A stretch of 64,000 nt of DNA from Rhynchopus sp. YZ270_cl-10 (taxonomy: Eukaryota; Euglenozoa; Diplonemea; Diplonemida; Diplonemidae). Below, one piece after another: positions 34,111 to 44,655 of this stretch (its first letter is position 1; every line of letters starts with the position of its first letter). The notes beneath the pieces were generated by a model, which saw only the letters and a program-made list of their open reading frames with translations, was not told the DNA's origin and did no database searches. A program made the translations under genes and the position numbers. The stretch is from assembly GCA_964035575.1 (NCBI GenBank), contig OZ037836.1, positions 1,984,001-2,048,000 of the forward strand, in the 5' to 3' direction.

Positions 34111-34894
34111 TTAACTGAGATTTGACGTAGCCTCCAAAGAATCCAAAAAACCTCAGAAATACATGTTCGTGAATAAACATTTGCAAGTCAAAATTCAACC
34201 ACAATACGGTCATTTTGTGCATACCCTGTAGTAGTGGCTAGAGAGCACGCATGCAGACCTGTTCCTTGCAATTTCCAGTGTTGTGTTTATCAATGCATGC
34301 ATCCAGAGGACCTCTGGTTTGCGGAATCGTAGGCACTCCTGAGCAAAAATGAAATCGGTTTTTGACCCAAAATCGGGGTGTGTGGGCCTAATTTGCTCCA
34401 AATTTGGCCGAAAATTGGGATTTTTCTGAAAATTTCATTGTGCTCAGCAAAAATCCTTGCTTTTTTGAAGAATTTTCCAAAAAATATGCTATACCCCCTA
34501 TGACTGGACCCAACTCCCCTCACCCTTTTTTTTTTTCACCCAAAAGGGCCGGAAATTTTACACACGAATACACAAACTTACGGACCCCCCTTGGACTTTT
34601 TTAAACTTGGGACATTTTTACGTCCCAGAATATTTACGTCCCAGAATTGTCTGTGTGACCTTCCCCCCTCCCTCACCCATGCACTTCGGTGCAAACCCAA
34701 ACATGTCCAACAAACAAAAAAAATGTGCATACTTGGGCCGGTTATGATCCCTCCGCCAACCACCCACACCCCCAAAAATTGACAAGTACCCGGAAAACCG
34801 CCCGAACAATTCTGGGACGTAACAAAACTGGGACAATTGGGGAAAAATCTGAAACTTGGGACATTTTTACGCCCCAGAATTTTTACGATTACGG

Positions 34895-35251
34895 TAATAC
34901 CAACAGAATATTATTGTGAAGCTGGTGATGTTTTTTTATGCACAGTTCTTTGCACCCTCGCGTGCGTACACTGATACAACCAAGCATGTTGTTGTTTTAT
35001 ACTAAGTTTAGACAAATGCTTTGGTGGGAATTGATTTGAATGTCTTTTTGTTTTCGTGGACATCACACTTGCGACATAAATTTATGATAGAAATCTTTTA
35101 GTGAAAACGCGAAGACGATTCTCGTGCTCCTCACTTCACCCCCACACCATTTCAATGCAACATGTTAGACCGTTTGGTCTGGGAGGGTTTAGGGTTCTTC
35201 TCTGTCTCAGTGATATGTTGAGCCAGCACGAGAGGTCAACGAAGCTTTCAA
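34895..35251. other. Type I spacer resumed
   Basis: It continues exactly where the spacer was broken at 24217, with AATACCAACAGAATATTATT. No gene seen. Confidence 0.65.
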
Positions 35252-35645
35252 AAACAAAACAAAAGACCTCTCCCCTTGCAACTGTTTGTTGTCTCTTGCG
35301 TACTCTCACCCCCAATTGAAAACACCTTGCACAAAACAGAGAGACACAAAACCATGGAAATATGTGTGAAGAGCTTTGACGGAGAGAAGTACACAGTCGA
35401 GGTGGGTGTGGATGATACAACTGCGGACATACGGCGGAAGGTGGCGTCTGCAGCAGAGTTGCGCGAAGACGGCTTTGACATGAGCTTCGGAGAGAAGGTG
35501 ATGGCCGAAGGAGACTACATCACGCAGCTGAGTGCTGGGGACACAGTTGTGCTGACGAAGAAGACGAAGTCGCAGAAGGACGACGCCATTGCAGCTCTTC
35601 GTGACTTGGGTGAGACGGAGCTGACGTCAGACAGGTTCAGAGGTC

Positions 35646-36242
35646 CCGACGGCGGACCGCCCCCCATAGCACATTTTTGCGGTGCACGGGCGTACGGGAT
35701 TAGTATCTTTTTTTGAGAGAACCCAAGAGCGGCCAGGTCCTGGACAAGTACGTTGTGCTTTTAGACCTACAAACTGTCTGGGGTGGTGGGATCGGGGCGA
35801 AGGGTGCTTCCCGGGACCCCAATATCCTACCACAAGGAGCTCGAGTCGTGCATGGAATGCAGGGTACTCTGAGCCGATTACTTCCACAACTCCCAGATCC
35901 CAAGACCTCCACGGGGGGCAGGCCTCCACGGAAACCCGCGACCGCCGACACCTTAGCTCCGTACTGCCTCTGTCTGTAACCTGCCGGTCCCCCACCTACC
36001 TACGCTTTTTGTGGTGTCTTTTTACGACGGTGGACCAAGGGGGCTTTGCAGTGCAGTCAACGCCGACGGAGCGAGACTCGATTGTGACCGGGTGAAAAGG
36101 GAACCTTAGCCAGCGCTAACCAGCGGCAGTTTTGACTCAGGGAGGAGTTTCTCACCGCAGACTGGCGACACACCCCCACTTTTTCGGGGTGGCTGCATTC
36201 CTCTTCGGAACGGGGTGTTCCATCCTATTTTTAAAAACGTTT
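35646..36242 (+). mobile_element. SINE-like retroposon with ribozyme-like 5' end
   Basis: 597 bases flanked by perfect 20-base direct repeats (35626-35645 and 36243-36262), as target-primed insertion gives. The first bases CCCGACG can pair with CGTACGGG about 50 bases on, followed by ATTAGTATC, a T run and GAGAGAA. This order resembles the 5' promoter/HDV-like ribozyme of trypanosomatid L1Tc and ingi elements (compared from memory). No ORF; 3' end AAAAACGTTT. Confidence 0.7.
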
Positions 36243-36809
36243 GTCAGACAGGTTCAGAGGTCTGAGAGATCCCAAGCTGATTCATTTGTTTCTGCAGGCG
36301 GAGGTTGTTACTGAGACCCCTGATGAATTCCTGAGAGGTGGCAGGTTCTCAGAACTTGATCTCAGTGGTGTGCCAGGTGTTACCTGTATAGGTGGCTCCT
36401 TCCTTCAGTGGTGCATCTCATTGACCACAGTCGATATTTCTGGGTGGAACAATGTGACGCAGATGGGAAGGTATTTTCTCTCCAACTGCATCACATTGCA
36501 AACCCTTGACTTGTCTGGGTGGAACAAAGTGACGCGAATTGATGCGTACTTTCTCTGCAACTGCGTCGCATTGCGAAGCCTGGACTTGTCTGGGTGGAAC
36601 AATGTGACGCGAATTGATGAGTACTTTCTCGTCAACTGCAAATCATTGACCACACTGGATATTTCTGGGTGGAACAATGTGACGGAGCTTGGGCACTCTT
36701 TTCTCTGCGACTGCAGCGCATTGCGAAGCCTTGACTTGTCTGGGTGGAAGAATGTTACGGGGGTTGATAGGTGCTTTCTTTTCAAGTGCACCTCATTGAC
36801 CACGCTGGA

Positions 36810-37422
36810 GGGGACAAAAACGTGAGGTGGCAGCCCCCCGGCATTTTTGCCCTGGCGTCCCCGGATATAATCTCTTTTTTGAGTGAACGAAGGCCACGCG
36901 TGGGATGGTTGCATTGCACTTTTGCAAACCCGGGCACATGATACTGGAGGGTCCAAAGCAACTGGAGGAGGTGTATGCTGGGCTTTTTGTGCCCTCAGGG
37001 ATTTAAGCGACCCTGCACCTACTTTACGACCATGCAGAGCTTTTGCTTTTCTTTTCTTTGCTTTTCTTTGCTTTTTGTAGGTGCTAACCTGCGGCAGTGG
37101 TTTGCATCAGTTGGGTGTTCCACTCACCGCAGTTTAGAGAATTAGGAGATGCCAGTCATTCGTTCCTCCCATTGGAATGACTGGTGGTTTTATTGTTGTT
37201 TATTTCTTTTGACGCTGCCAGAGTGCGGACCTTGACCTGGCTTATATACTAACCTAGGCCACCAGCGGTGGTATACGGCCCCTGTTCACTTAGGTGTCGC
37301 TTCTTTGTTGGGTATAAGTCAGCAAATGGGATCAAGCCACTCTCTGGCACACCGTGGTGCCATCCTTCCCTTTTGCTGGTTTTTCTTTTTGCGGGGGTGG
37401 ATCACGTTTTTCAAGTTTAATA
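36810..37422 (+). mobile_element. Second SINE-like retroposon of a related family
   Basis: About 613 bases. The 5' end GGGGAC pairs with GTCCCC about 45 bases on, with a GGCATTTTTGCC stem between and a CTC-T run-GAG hairpin after: the same plan as the element at 35646. Both also share GCGGCAGT and CACCGCAG motifs further on. No clean target duplication is visible; some host LRR sequence was lost here. Confidence 0.65.
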
Positions 37423-37723
37423 CTCACTGAAGACACTGGATATTTCTGGATGGAACAATGTGACGCAGCTGGGAAATTCGTTCCTTTCCAACTGTACTGC
37501 ATTACAAACACTTGACTTATCTGGGTTGACGACTGTGCAGCGCATTGGCACAGACTTCCTGATAGATTGCATTCTACCCACAAGCAGCATCAACGTCACC
37601 GGATCGAGCAGTGTTGTGTCAGAATATGTGAACAGCCGTAGCCTCATCGAAGATTCCAACGACCTTAGCCAAGCCGCCGAAGTGGTCGAAGGAGATACGA
37701 AGTGCAAATGTGTGTGCATGTGA

Positions 37724-38455
37724 GGCATGTGCATCTTTCGAGAGGCTAGGCGCTCATTGCGATGTTCAGAGAACCACTTTTTGATGTTGTACTTCCAAAA
37801 GGAAGTGCACTATTGTACGTTTTTTTTTTTGGATTAGATTGTTTTTCTGGTCTTATTACATACAACGCAGAAGTACGTCACGACAGCTTTGTTTTGTTTT
37901 GTTTTGTTTTGTTTTGCGATGTGTGGACGAGCCAATGCATCTTGCACGTTTTTCCCATACCCTTCTCTCAACTCCATCCGTAGGGTAAGTTAAGGTACAA
38001 GGTACAGGATCGCAATCGATGCACGGGGAGGGAACTGGGTCTCAGTGGTGTGCCATGTGTGAATAAAATAATAAAACCTACATTCTTGAACTATTCTCCT
38101 GACTGATTTTCGTTGGACGCATCCCTTTCTGCAATTCAATTCAAGCACCAACGTGTGTGCATGTCAGGCACAGTGTGTTCCCTCAAGATAGTGCTTGCCT
38201 TTTACTTTTATTCGGACATCTCAAACTAATCTTTGTTTTTTGTCATTTTGATTTCTCTTGTTCTCTTCTGCGCACGAACAACGTATTTTTGCCCTTTTGC
38301 TGCCCCCTTTTTTGTACCACAGTGGACAGGCTCAGTACCCCCTGCACAACTATGCTTGTGCACGAGAGAGACCTCATGGAGCTTTCAAGGTTTCGTTCTT
38401 TCGTTCAATTGCCCCTTCATTTGTGTGTGTGAATATTTTTGTGTTGTGAGAGAAA
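37724..38455. other. Type I spacer
   Basis: An intact version of the spacer broken at 15400/21986. No gene seen. Confidence 0.65.
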
Positions 38456-38680
38456 TGTGCAGGGTTGGACCCCTGTAGTCATGATAAAAGCGATGCCGCC
38501 ATTGAGCGACTCATAGACGCATGAGTGATAGACGTTGTCGCTGTGGTATCCCGCCTCGCAGAGGAAGGTGTTTTTTGACACAGCAACTTCGTGAGTCAGT
38601 ATCGGTCTGCGAATCAAATTGAAAACGGCGTGTTTGCGCGTCATATCGCAGAGGATAGAGAAACTGAAAAGTCATGAAAA
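38456..38680. repeat. Conserved upstream element of LRR genes
   Basis: A full copy with one change (CATAGACGC) in the loop of the predicted hairpin. Confidence 0.72.
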
Positions 38681-38865
38681 TAACAAAAGTATGGTGCCAA
38701 GTTCACAAGGAACACATAGTGGAGCACATCCTCGGGTGTCCACACTAATACAACGAAGCTTTCAAAACAAAACAAAAGACCTCTCCCCTTGTAACTGTTT
38801 GTTGTCTCTTGCGTACTCTTGCCCCCAATTGAAAACACCTGCACAAAACAGAGAGACACAAAACC

Positions 38866-39795
38866 ATGGAAATATGTGTGAAGAGCTTTGACGGAGAGAA
38901 GTACACAGTCGAGGTGGGTGCGGATGATACAACTGCGGACATACGGCGGAAGGTGGCGTCTGCAGCAGAGTTGCGCGATGACGGCTTTGACATGAGCTTC
39001 GGTGGGAAGCTGCTGGCCGAAGGAGACGACACGACGCAGCTGAGTGCTGGGGACACAGTTGTGCTGACGAAGACGAAGTCGCAGAAGGACGACGCCATTG
39101 CAGCTCTTTGTGACTTGGGTGAGACAAGGCTGACGTCAGAGAGGTTCAACGGTCTGAGAGATCCCAAGCTGGTTCATTTGTTTCTGCAGGCGGAGGTTGT
39201 TACTGAGATCCCCAATCACGTCTTGAGAGATGAGACATTCGAAGAACTTGATCTCAGTGGTGTGCCAGGTGTGACTGACGTAGGCCACTCCTTCCTCGAA
39301 AGCTGCAGGTCATTGCACACTGCTGACTTATCTGGGTGGAGCAATGTCACATGTACTTCATCACACTTTCTCTCCAAATGCACCTCACTGACCACACTGG
39401 ATCTATCTGGGTGGAACAATGTGACGTACATTGGGATGTACTTCCTCTCCACCTGCACTGCATTGCGAACCCTTGACTTGTCTGGGTGGAACAATGTGAG
39501 GCTGGTTGATGACTACTTCCTCTCATACTGCACCTCGTTGACCACACTGGATATTTCTGGGTGGAACAATGTGACGCGTATCTGTAGCTTGTTTCTCTTC
39601 AACTGCACTGCATTGCGAAGCCTTGACATGTCTGGGTGGACGAGTGTGCAGCACATAGGTACAGACTTCCTAACATGCAACATACCCACAAGCAGCATCA
39701 ACATCACCGGATCGAGCAGTGTTGTGTCAGAATATGTGCATGACTATAGCTGTAGCCTCGTGGACGATACCAAGTGCAAATGTGTGTGCATGTGA
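38866..39795 (+). CDS. UBL-LRR-CaaX protein, type I, 309 aa
   Basis: The shortest complete member, with about six LRRs. Short leader, ACCATGG start. The UBL has RDDGFDMSF in place of CEDGFDMSF, and CDLGE in place of RDLGE in the linker. The second LRR lacks the usual VTHIG (NVTCTSSHFL). The last loop is FLTCNIP, one residue short, before SSINITGSSSVVSEYV. The tail DDTKCKCVCM is intact. The reduced repeat number with intact ends suggests loss of whole 75-base modules. Confidence 0.88.
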   Translation: MEICVKSFDGEKYTVEVGADDTTADIRRKVASAAELRDDGFDMSFGGKLLAEGDDTTQLSAGDTVVLTKTKSQKDDAIAALCDLGETRLTSERFNGLRDPKLVHLFLQAEVVTEIPNHVLRDETFEELDLSGVPGVTDVGHSFLESCRSLHTADLSGWSNVTCTSSHFLSKCTSLTTLDLSGWNNVTYIGMYFLSTCTALRTLDLSGWNNVRLVDDYFLSYCTSLTTLDISGWNNVTRICSLFLFNCTALRSLDMSGWTSVQHIGTDFLTCNIPTSSINITGSSSVVSEYVHDYSCSLVDDTKCKCVCM

Positions 39796-39949
39796 GGCAT
39801 GTGCATCTTTCGAGAGGCTTGGCGCTCATTGCGATGTTCAGAGAACGAATTTTAGGAAAACTCAGTGACACTGTCACGAGAGGGCTTTGTATTTCAACTC
39901 TACTTTTTTACATAATACCAACAGAATATTATGGAAGAGTCCATAAACC

Positions 39950-40027
39950 TACTGTACTGTGTATACTGTGTATACTGTGTATACTGTGTATACTGTGTAT
40001 ACTGTGTATACTGTGTATACTGTGTAT
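39950..40027. repeat. 9-base satellite (TACTGTGTA)n, short
   Basis: About eight copies, with one TACTG pentamer at the left edge. It starts right inside the terminal inverted repeat. Confidence 0.93.
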
Positions 40028-40120
40028 GCAGTTGCTACAGACGTTATTCTGTGTTCAAACCCACACACCTTTTCATCTCTTCATTTGTGTGCATATTTGT
40101 ATTTTGTGTTGTGAGAGCAA

Positions 40121-40346
40121 TGTGCAGGGTTGGACCCCTGTAGTCATGATAAAAGCGATGACGCCATTGAGCGACTCATAGGCGCATGAGTGATAGACGT
40201 TGTCGCTGTGGTATCCCGCCTCGCAGAGGAAGGTGTTTTTTGACACAGCAACTTCGTGAGTCAGTATCGGTCTGCGAATCTAATTGAAAACGGCGTGTTT
40301 GCGCGTCATATCGTAGAGGATAGAGAAACTGAAAAAGTCATGAAAA
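40121..40346. repeat. Conserved upstream element, captured copy
   Basis: A full copy inside the 953-base TIR element. The A-to-T change in CAAATCTAATTG creates a stop in the minus-strand frame. Confidence 0.7.
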
Positions 40347-40435
40347 TACAAAACTTACATAAAGCCAACGAAAACGATGGTGGCCAAGTTCACAAGGAAC
40401 ACACAGGAGCAAAAAGTCCGAGTGGAAGTTATCTA

Positions 40436-40825
40436 CAGTCATCCAACAAACGTTGGTGGGTAAAAACGTTGGTGGATTTGGGGTCTCGAAAAAATTTGGT
40501 GGGTTTTTTGGATTAGAACTGCATTTTTGAGTTTCCTTTACGTGGACCCCTATGCCCTTCCTCCCCTCCCCCACTTCCACCCAAACCCGATCCAGATTGA
40601 AAAAATAATACCGCAAAAGTAAAAAAAGATGCCCCATATACAAAACCTGCTGCAGGTTTACACCGTCAATGTTGCACTTTTGGGTTTGCGGGTACATGGT
40701 AAACACAGGTTAGAAACCACTAAGGTTGGTGGGTAAAAAGCTTGGTGGGGTAAAAACGTTGGTGGGTTTGGGGTCTCGAAAACATTTGGTGGGTTGTTAC
40801 CCCACCAACCTTTGTTGGATGACTG
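40436..40825. mobile_element. Tc1/mariner-like MITE, TA target
   Basis: 390 bases beginning CAGTCATCCAACAAA and ending with its complement, TA on each side. Subterminal direct repeats of ACGTTGGTGG and TTTGGGGTCTCGAAAA occur near both ends. No ORF. The CAGT ends and TA target suit Tc1/mariner. Confidence 0.78.
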
Positions 40826-40923
40826 TAATGTGAAAAAAATTCAAAAGGTTACCCTTTAGGGGTGGGTTTATGGACTCTTCCATAATATTGTTATGAAACT
40901 GGAGATGTTTAGTTGTGCACAGT

Positions 40924-41165
40924 TGAGGTGATCCAGCGCACACTGTTCCACACGTTTCACACCGTGAAGACGTGTGAAAACATGTGAAAGAAACCATGTG
41001 AAAACACCAAGTTTTTGTTCTGGAGGAATCTACTCAGAGTGCGCGAAGCAGTTTTTCTTTCACTTTCGTACACACTTTTTCACACCGTGAAACCATGTGA
41101 AAATGTGTGAAACCATGTGAAACCAAGTGAAAATGTGTGAAAAGGCGTGAGACTGGATCACCTCA
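40924..41165. mobile_element. 242-base MITE with 5-base target duplication
   Basis: The ends TGAGGTGATCCAG are inverted; ACAGT flanks both sides, and the related spacer at 12015 (CACAGTTCTTTGC) is the empty site. The interior is filled with GTGAAA / TTTCAC repeats that pair across the element. Confidence 0.75.
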
Positions 41166-41461
41166 ACAGTTCTTTGTACCCTGGCGTGCGTACACTGATG
41201 CAACCAAGCATGTTGTCGTTTTGTACTACGTTAAGACAATAGTGCTTTATTCGGGCATCTCAACTTATTATCTTTGTTTTTTTATAATTTTGATTTCTCT
41301 TGTTCTCTTCTGCGCACGAACAACGTATTTTTGCCCTTTTGCTGCTCGTGCACAACTATGTTTGTGCACGAGAGAGACCTCATGGAGCTTTCAAGGTTTC
41401 GTTCTTTCGTTCAATTGCCCCTTCATTTGTGTGTGGGAATATTTTTGTGTTGCAAGATTAA

Positions 41462-41685
41462 TGTGCAGGGTTGTACCCCTGTAGTCATGATAAAAGCGAT
41501 GACGCCATTGAGCGACTCATAGGCGCATGAGTGATAGACGTTGTCGCTGTGGTATCCCGCCTCGCAGAGGAAGGTGTTTTTTGACACAGCAACTTCGTGA
41601 GTCAGTATCGGTCTGCGAATCAAATTGAAAACGGCGTGTTTGCGCGTCATATCGCAGAGGATAGAGAAACTGAAAAGTCTTGCAA
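41462..41685. repeat. Conserved upstream element of LRR genes
   Basis: A full copy, before the long leader of the gene at 42067. Confidence 0.72.
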
Positions 41686-42066
41686 ATAACAAAAGTACGG
41701 TGCCAAGTTCACAAGGAACACATAGTGGAGCACATCCTCGGGTGTCCACACGAGTGCAACGAAGCTTCAAAAACAAAACAAAAGACCTCTCCCCTTGTAA
41801 CTGTTTGTTGTCTCTTGCACACCATACACACACTCCCTACCACTTCCCTTCGGACACTTGCCTACACGACTGAGAGAGACATCCCTCCCGTCCCATCACA
41901 GCCTTGCAGCATACAGTTCTGCACACAGAGGTGTCCCCTTTGTCTTACACCTCTATCGTCTCAGTGGCAACATGTCTGCCTTCTTCTTGTCTCCTTCCCG
42001 TTCTGCGAGTTGTGTTTCTTCTTGCCCCACCCAAAACACCTGCACAAAACAGAGAGACACAAAAGC

Positions 42067-43041
42067 ATGGAAATATGTGTGAAGAGCTTTGACGGAGAGA
42101 AGTACACAGTCGAGGTGGGTGTGGATGATACAACTGCGGACATACGGCGGAAGGTGGCGTCTGCAGCAGAGTTGTGCGAAGACGGCTTTGACATGAGCTT
42201 CGGTGGGAAGCTGCTGGCCGAAGGAGACGACACGACGCAGCTGAGTGCTGGGGACACAGTTGTGCTGACGAAGACGAAGTCGCAGAAGGACGACGCCATT
42301 GCAGCTCTTCGTGACTTGGATGAGACAAGGCTGACGTCAGAGAGGTTCAACGGTCTGAGAGATCCCAAGCTGGTTCATTTGTTTCTGCAGGCGGAGGTTG
42401 TTACTGAGATCCCCTATAGCTTCTTGAGAGATGAGACATTCGAAGAACTTGATCTCAGTGGTGTGCCAGGTGTGACTGCAATAGGCCACTCCTTCGTCTT
42501 CAACTGCACTGCGTTGCGCACTGTTGATTTATCTGGGTGGAGCAATGTGGCACATATCGGGCCCTACTTTTTCTCTGACATGCGCGCATTGCAAACACTT
42601 GACTTGTCTGGGTGGAGCAATGTGACGCGTATTGATGTGCACTTCGTCTACAAATGCACGTCACTGACCACACTTGATATTTCTGGGTGGAAGAACCTAA
42701 AGCATATTGGGAGCTCTTTTCTCTGCGACTGCACTGCATTGCGAACCCTTGACTTGTCTGGGTGGAAGAATGTGAGGCTGGTTGATGAGTACTTTCTCTC
42801 CAACTGCACCTCATTGACCACACTGGATATTTCTGGGTGGAACAATGTGACGCAAATAGGATACTATTTCCTCTACAACTGCTGCAGATTGCGAACCCTT
42901 GACATGTCTGGGTGGACGAGTATGCAGCACATAGAATCATACTTCCTGATAGATTGCAATCTACCCACAAGCAGCATCAACGTCACCGGATCGAGCAGTG
43001 TTGTGTCAGAATGTGTGCATGGCATAGCCCTAACCTCGTAG
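42067..43041 (+). CDS. UBL-LRR protein, type I, CaaX tail lost by frameshift, 324 aa
   Basis: The start is at 42067 in AGCATGG rather than ACCATGG. Typical UBL, linker and about seven LRRs (with FFSDM as in the 10697 subgroup). After the cap SSVVSECVHG the frame differs from all siblings and ends GIALTS. The sequence that would encode the KCVCM tail is present just downstream but in another frame, so a small indel removed the prenylation box. Either a recent pseudogene or a soluble variant. Confidence 0.82.
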   Translation: MEICVKSFDGEKYTVEVGVDDTTADIRRKVASAAELCEDGFDMSFGGKLLAEGDDTTQLSAGDTVVLTKTKSQKDDAIAALRDLDETRLTSERFNGLRDPKLVHLFLQAEVVTEIPYSFLRDETFEELDLSGVPGVTAIGHSFVFNCTALRTVDLSGWSNVAHIGPYFFSDMRALQTLDLSGWSNVTRIDVHFVYKCTSLTTLDISGWKNLKHIGSSFLCDCTALRTLDLSGWKNVRLVDEYFLSNCTSLTTLDISGWNNVTQIGYYFLYNCCRLRTLDMSGWTSMQHIESYFLIDCNLPTSSINVTGSSSVVSECVHGIALTS

Positions 43042-43486
43042 ACGACACCAAGCACAAATGTGTGTGCATGTGAGGCATGTGCATCTTTCGAGAGGCTTGG
43101 CGCTCATTGAGAATGAATTATGCATTGCACGTTGCACTTTGCCCCTACCAAAAATATGGAACAGGAAACGTTTTTTTATGCACAGTTCTTTGCATCCTCG
43201 CGTGCGTACACTGATACAACCAAGCATGTTGTTGTTTTATACTAAGTTAAGACAAATGCTTTGTGGGAAATGATTTGAATGTCTTTTTGTTTTTCTGGAG
43301 ATGACACTTGTGACATATCTTCGGAAATCTTTTAGTATAAATGAAGACGATTCTCGTGCTCCTCACTTCACCCCCACACTATATCAATGCAACATGTTAG
43401 ACCGTTTGGTCTGGGAGGGTTTGGGGTTTCTTCATTCTCTCAGTTCAATCTTGAGTCATTAAGAGAGGTTTGCTATATTTGTCATA
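43042..43486. other. Last type I spacer
   Basis: Post-stop block, then the segment also at 12180-12280 and 35100-35240 (CGTGCTCCTCACTTCACCCC). This marks the right limit of the type I array. No gene seen. Confidence 0.6.
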
Positions 43487-43732
43487 CCGACCCTCCCCCG
43501 TGAAATTGTCTCCCCCAAAAAAAAACCGGTATTTTGCCCCTACGGACAATTTCAAGGCAGGGGGGGACAATTTCAAGGGAGTCGCGGGGACAACCTTTGC
43601 TCTCCCTTCTTCACACCAAAATGCGGCCACCCCTCTACAGTACGAGAAATTGTCCCCCCTTTTTGCCGTACGTGATATTGTCCCCCCCTCACTTTTTCTC
43701 CCAGGGGGGACAATTTCAAGGGGGAGGGTCGG
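43487..43732. mobile_element. 246-base inverted-end element
   Basis: CCGACCCTCCCCC-TGAAATTGTC ends, inverted. The interior repeats GACAATTTCAAGGGGG-type motifs. A 10-base match TATTTGTCAT at 43476 and 43746 could be a target duplication if the right boundary is slightly further out. A related sequence is at 45225-45385. Confidence 0.65.
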
Positions 43733-43815
43733 ACAGAAATAATGTTATTTGTCATTGTTTCGCCATTTTTTACTACAACACCTACAACACTACCCGAAGT
43801 ACAGACACCGCAGGC

Positions 43816-44655
43816 ATGCCTAACCAACATGACGCAAATGCCACACCTGTGCCCACCACGCTGCAGACCCTGCGTGAACTTGCCAACGCAGAAACACCTG
43901 CCGCGCACACCCAAGCGCTGAGACATCTGCTTGCCACACCACACAACGCAGGTTCGTGGTGCACTGCTGCAGGAGCGGCTGCCGACGACGCCGCAACGTC
44001 ACGACTCCTGCAATACGTACAGCACAGCACACTGAAGGCCTTCGTCGACGGCGCGTACATACTCCCAGACAACAGCAAGGTCAGCCTCCCAACGGAGCTG
44101 GCAGACGCCGCAGCACACGGCTCCGTCCTGCACACAGCTGCACCTACCCTTCTCAGCTTCGTCAAAGCACGGCAGGCAACAGTCGTGTCGCTCTCTGACC
44201 TCGACGTGCTGAGCTGTGCACAGCAACAGACACCTGCACAACGCGTGAAGATGGCGGTGCTGAACAGCTGCAACGCAACGACACCAGGGGGTGGATACAA
44301 GAAGGGGGCGCCAGGCAATGAAGAGGACCTGCACAGACGCAGCAACGTGTTCTCTTGCCTGGGGGACCCGCAGAAACGCTACTCTGCGCACAAGGCGTGC
44401 ACTTACCCTCTGAATACACCCTGCGCGCTATTCTCGCCACGTGTTGTGGTGGTGCGTGGTGGGGCACAGGAGGGGCACCCTTTCCTGCTCACGCCGTACA
44501 CAGTGAACGTCGTGTCGGCACCACTGCAGGCTACAGACGCGCGGCTTTCAAAGCGCGCCTCAGAAGTATGTGGTGGAAGTGAACACAAAAATCAATCTTA
44601 TTTTTCCTCTCCCCTTTTGTCAGAGTATTCTTCAGTTTCTCTAATAATGTTTTGA
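43816..44655 (+). CDS. Microbial-type PARG-like protein, C-terminally short
   Basis: 279 residues from the ATG at 43816. The central part has the signature of the TIGR02452/PF10021 microbial poly(ADP-ribose) glycohydrolase family: VLNSCNATTPGGGYKKGAPG, then EEDLHRRSNVFSCL, a downstream YPLN segment and VVVVRGGAQEG with PYTVNVVSAP. The family removes ADP-ribose chains through a macrodomain-type site built around the GGG loop and the following Glu pair (here NEED). Homologues usually continue for another 80-120 residues of macro fold after this point. Here the frame turns into unrelated Ser-rich sequence at about residue 240 and stops, so the gene is truncated or an intron follows. Confidence 0.75.
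   Translation: MPNQHDANATPVPTTLQTLRELANAETPAAHTQALRHLLATPHNAGSWCTAAGAAADDAATSRLLQYVQHSTLKAFVDGAYILPDNSKVSLPTELADAAAHGSVLHTAAPTLLSFVKARQATVVSLSDLDVLSCAQQQTPAQRVKMAVLNSCNATTPGGGYKKGAPGNEEDLHRRSNVFSCLGDPQKRYSAHKACTYPLNTPCALFSPRVVVVRGGAQEGHPFLLTPYTVNVVSAPLQATDARLSKRASEVCGGSEHKNQSYFSSPLLSEYSSVSLIMF

Larger units (their letters stand above)
24218..34894. mobile_element. 10.7-kb TIR element with TA target duplication
   Basis: The left end begins CCGTAATCGTAAGAATTC and the right end is its inverted copy with one mismatch in about 30. TA flanks both ends. The uninterrupted spacer (ACATAATACC near 11965) shows that exactly this block was added. The interior is a mosaic: fold-back arms, several AT-rich dispersed repeats in both orientations, a CATGT satellite, a GC-rich coding-like island and a 638-base tandem array. 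No transposase is recognisable, so it is either non-autonomous or a site of repeated nested insertion. Confidence 0.72.
35354..37723 (+). pseudogene. UBL-LRR-CaaX gene broken by two retroposons
   Basis: Three coding pieces remain in order: 35354-35645 (complete UBL and part of the linker, with an extra Lys in VVLTKKTKS), 36243-36809 (rest of the linker and about six LRRs) and 37423-37723 (last LRRs, cap and tail SRSLIEDSNDLSQAAEVVEG, then TKCKCVCM). The first insertion has a 20-base target duplication and is otherwise clean. At the second, a segment of roughly 85 bases of LRR coding present in the gene at 12408 is missing, so simple loss of the inserts would not restore the family layout. The leader and start are intact, so a short UBL-only product is possible. 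Confidence 0.85.
39931..40883. mobile_element. 953-base TIR element with 6-base target duplication
   Basis: The ends ATGGAAGAGTCCATAAACC are perfectly inverted, and AATATT is repeated on both sides. The empty site is visible at 11980 and 34910 (AATATTATTGTGAAGCTGG). The interior holds a 9-base satellite, a complete copy of the LRR upstream element and a nested TA element. No ORF. Confidence 0.78.
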
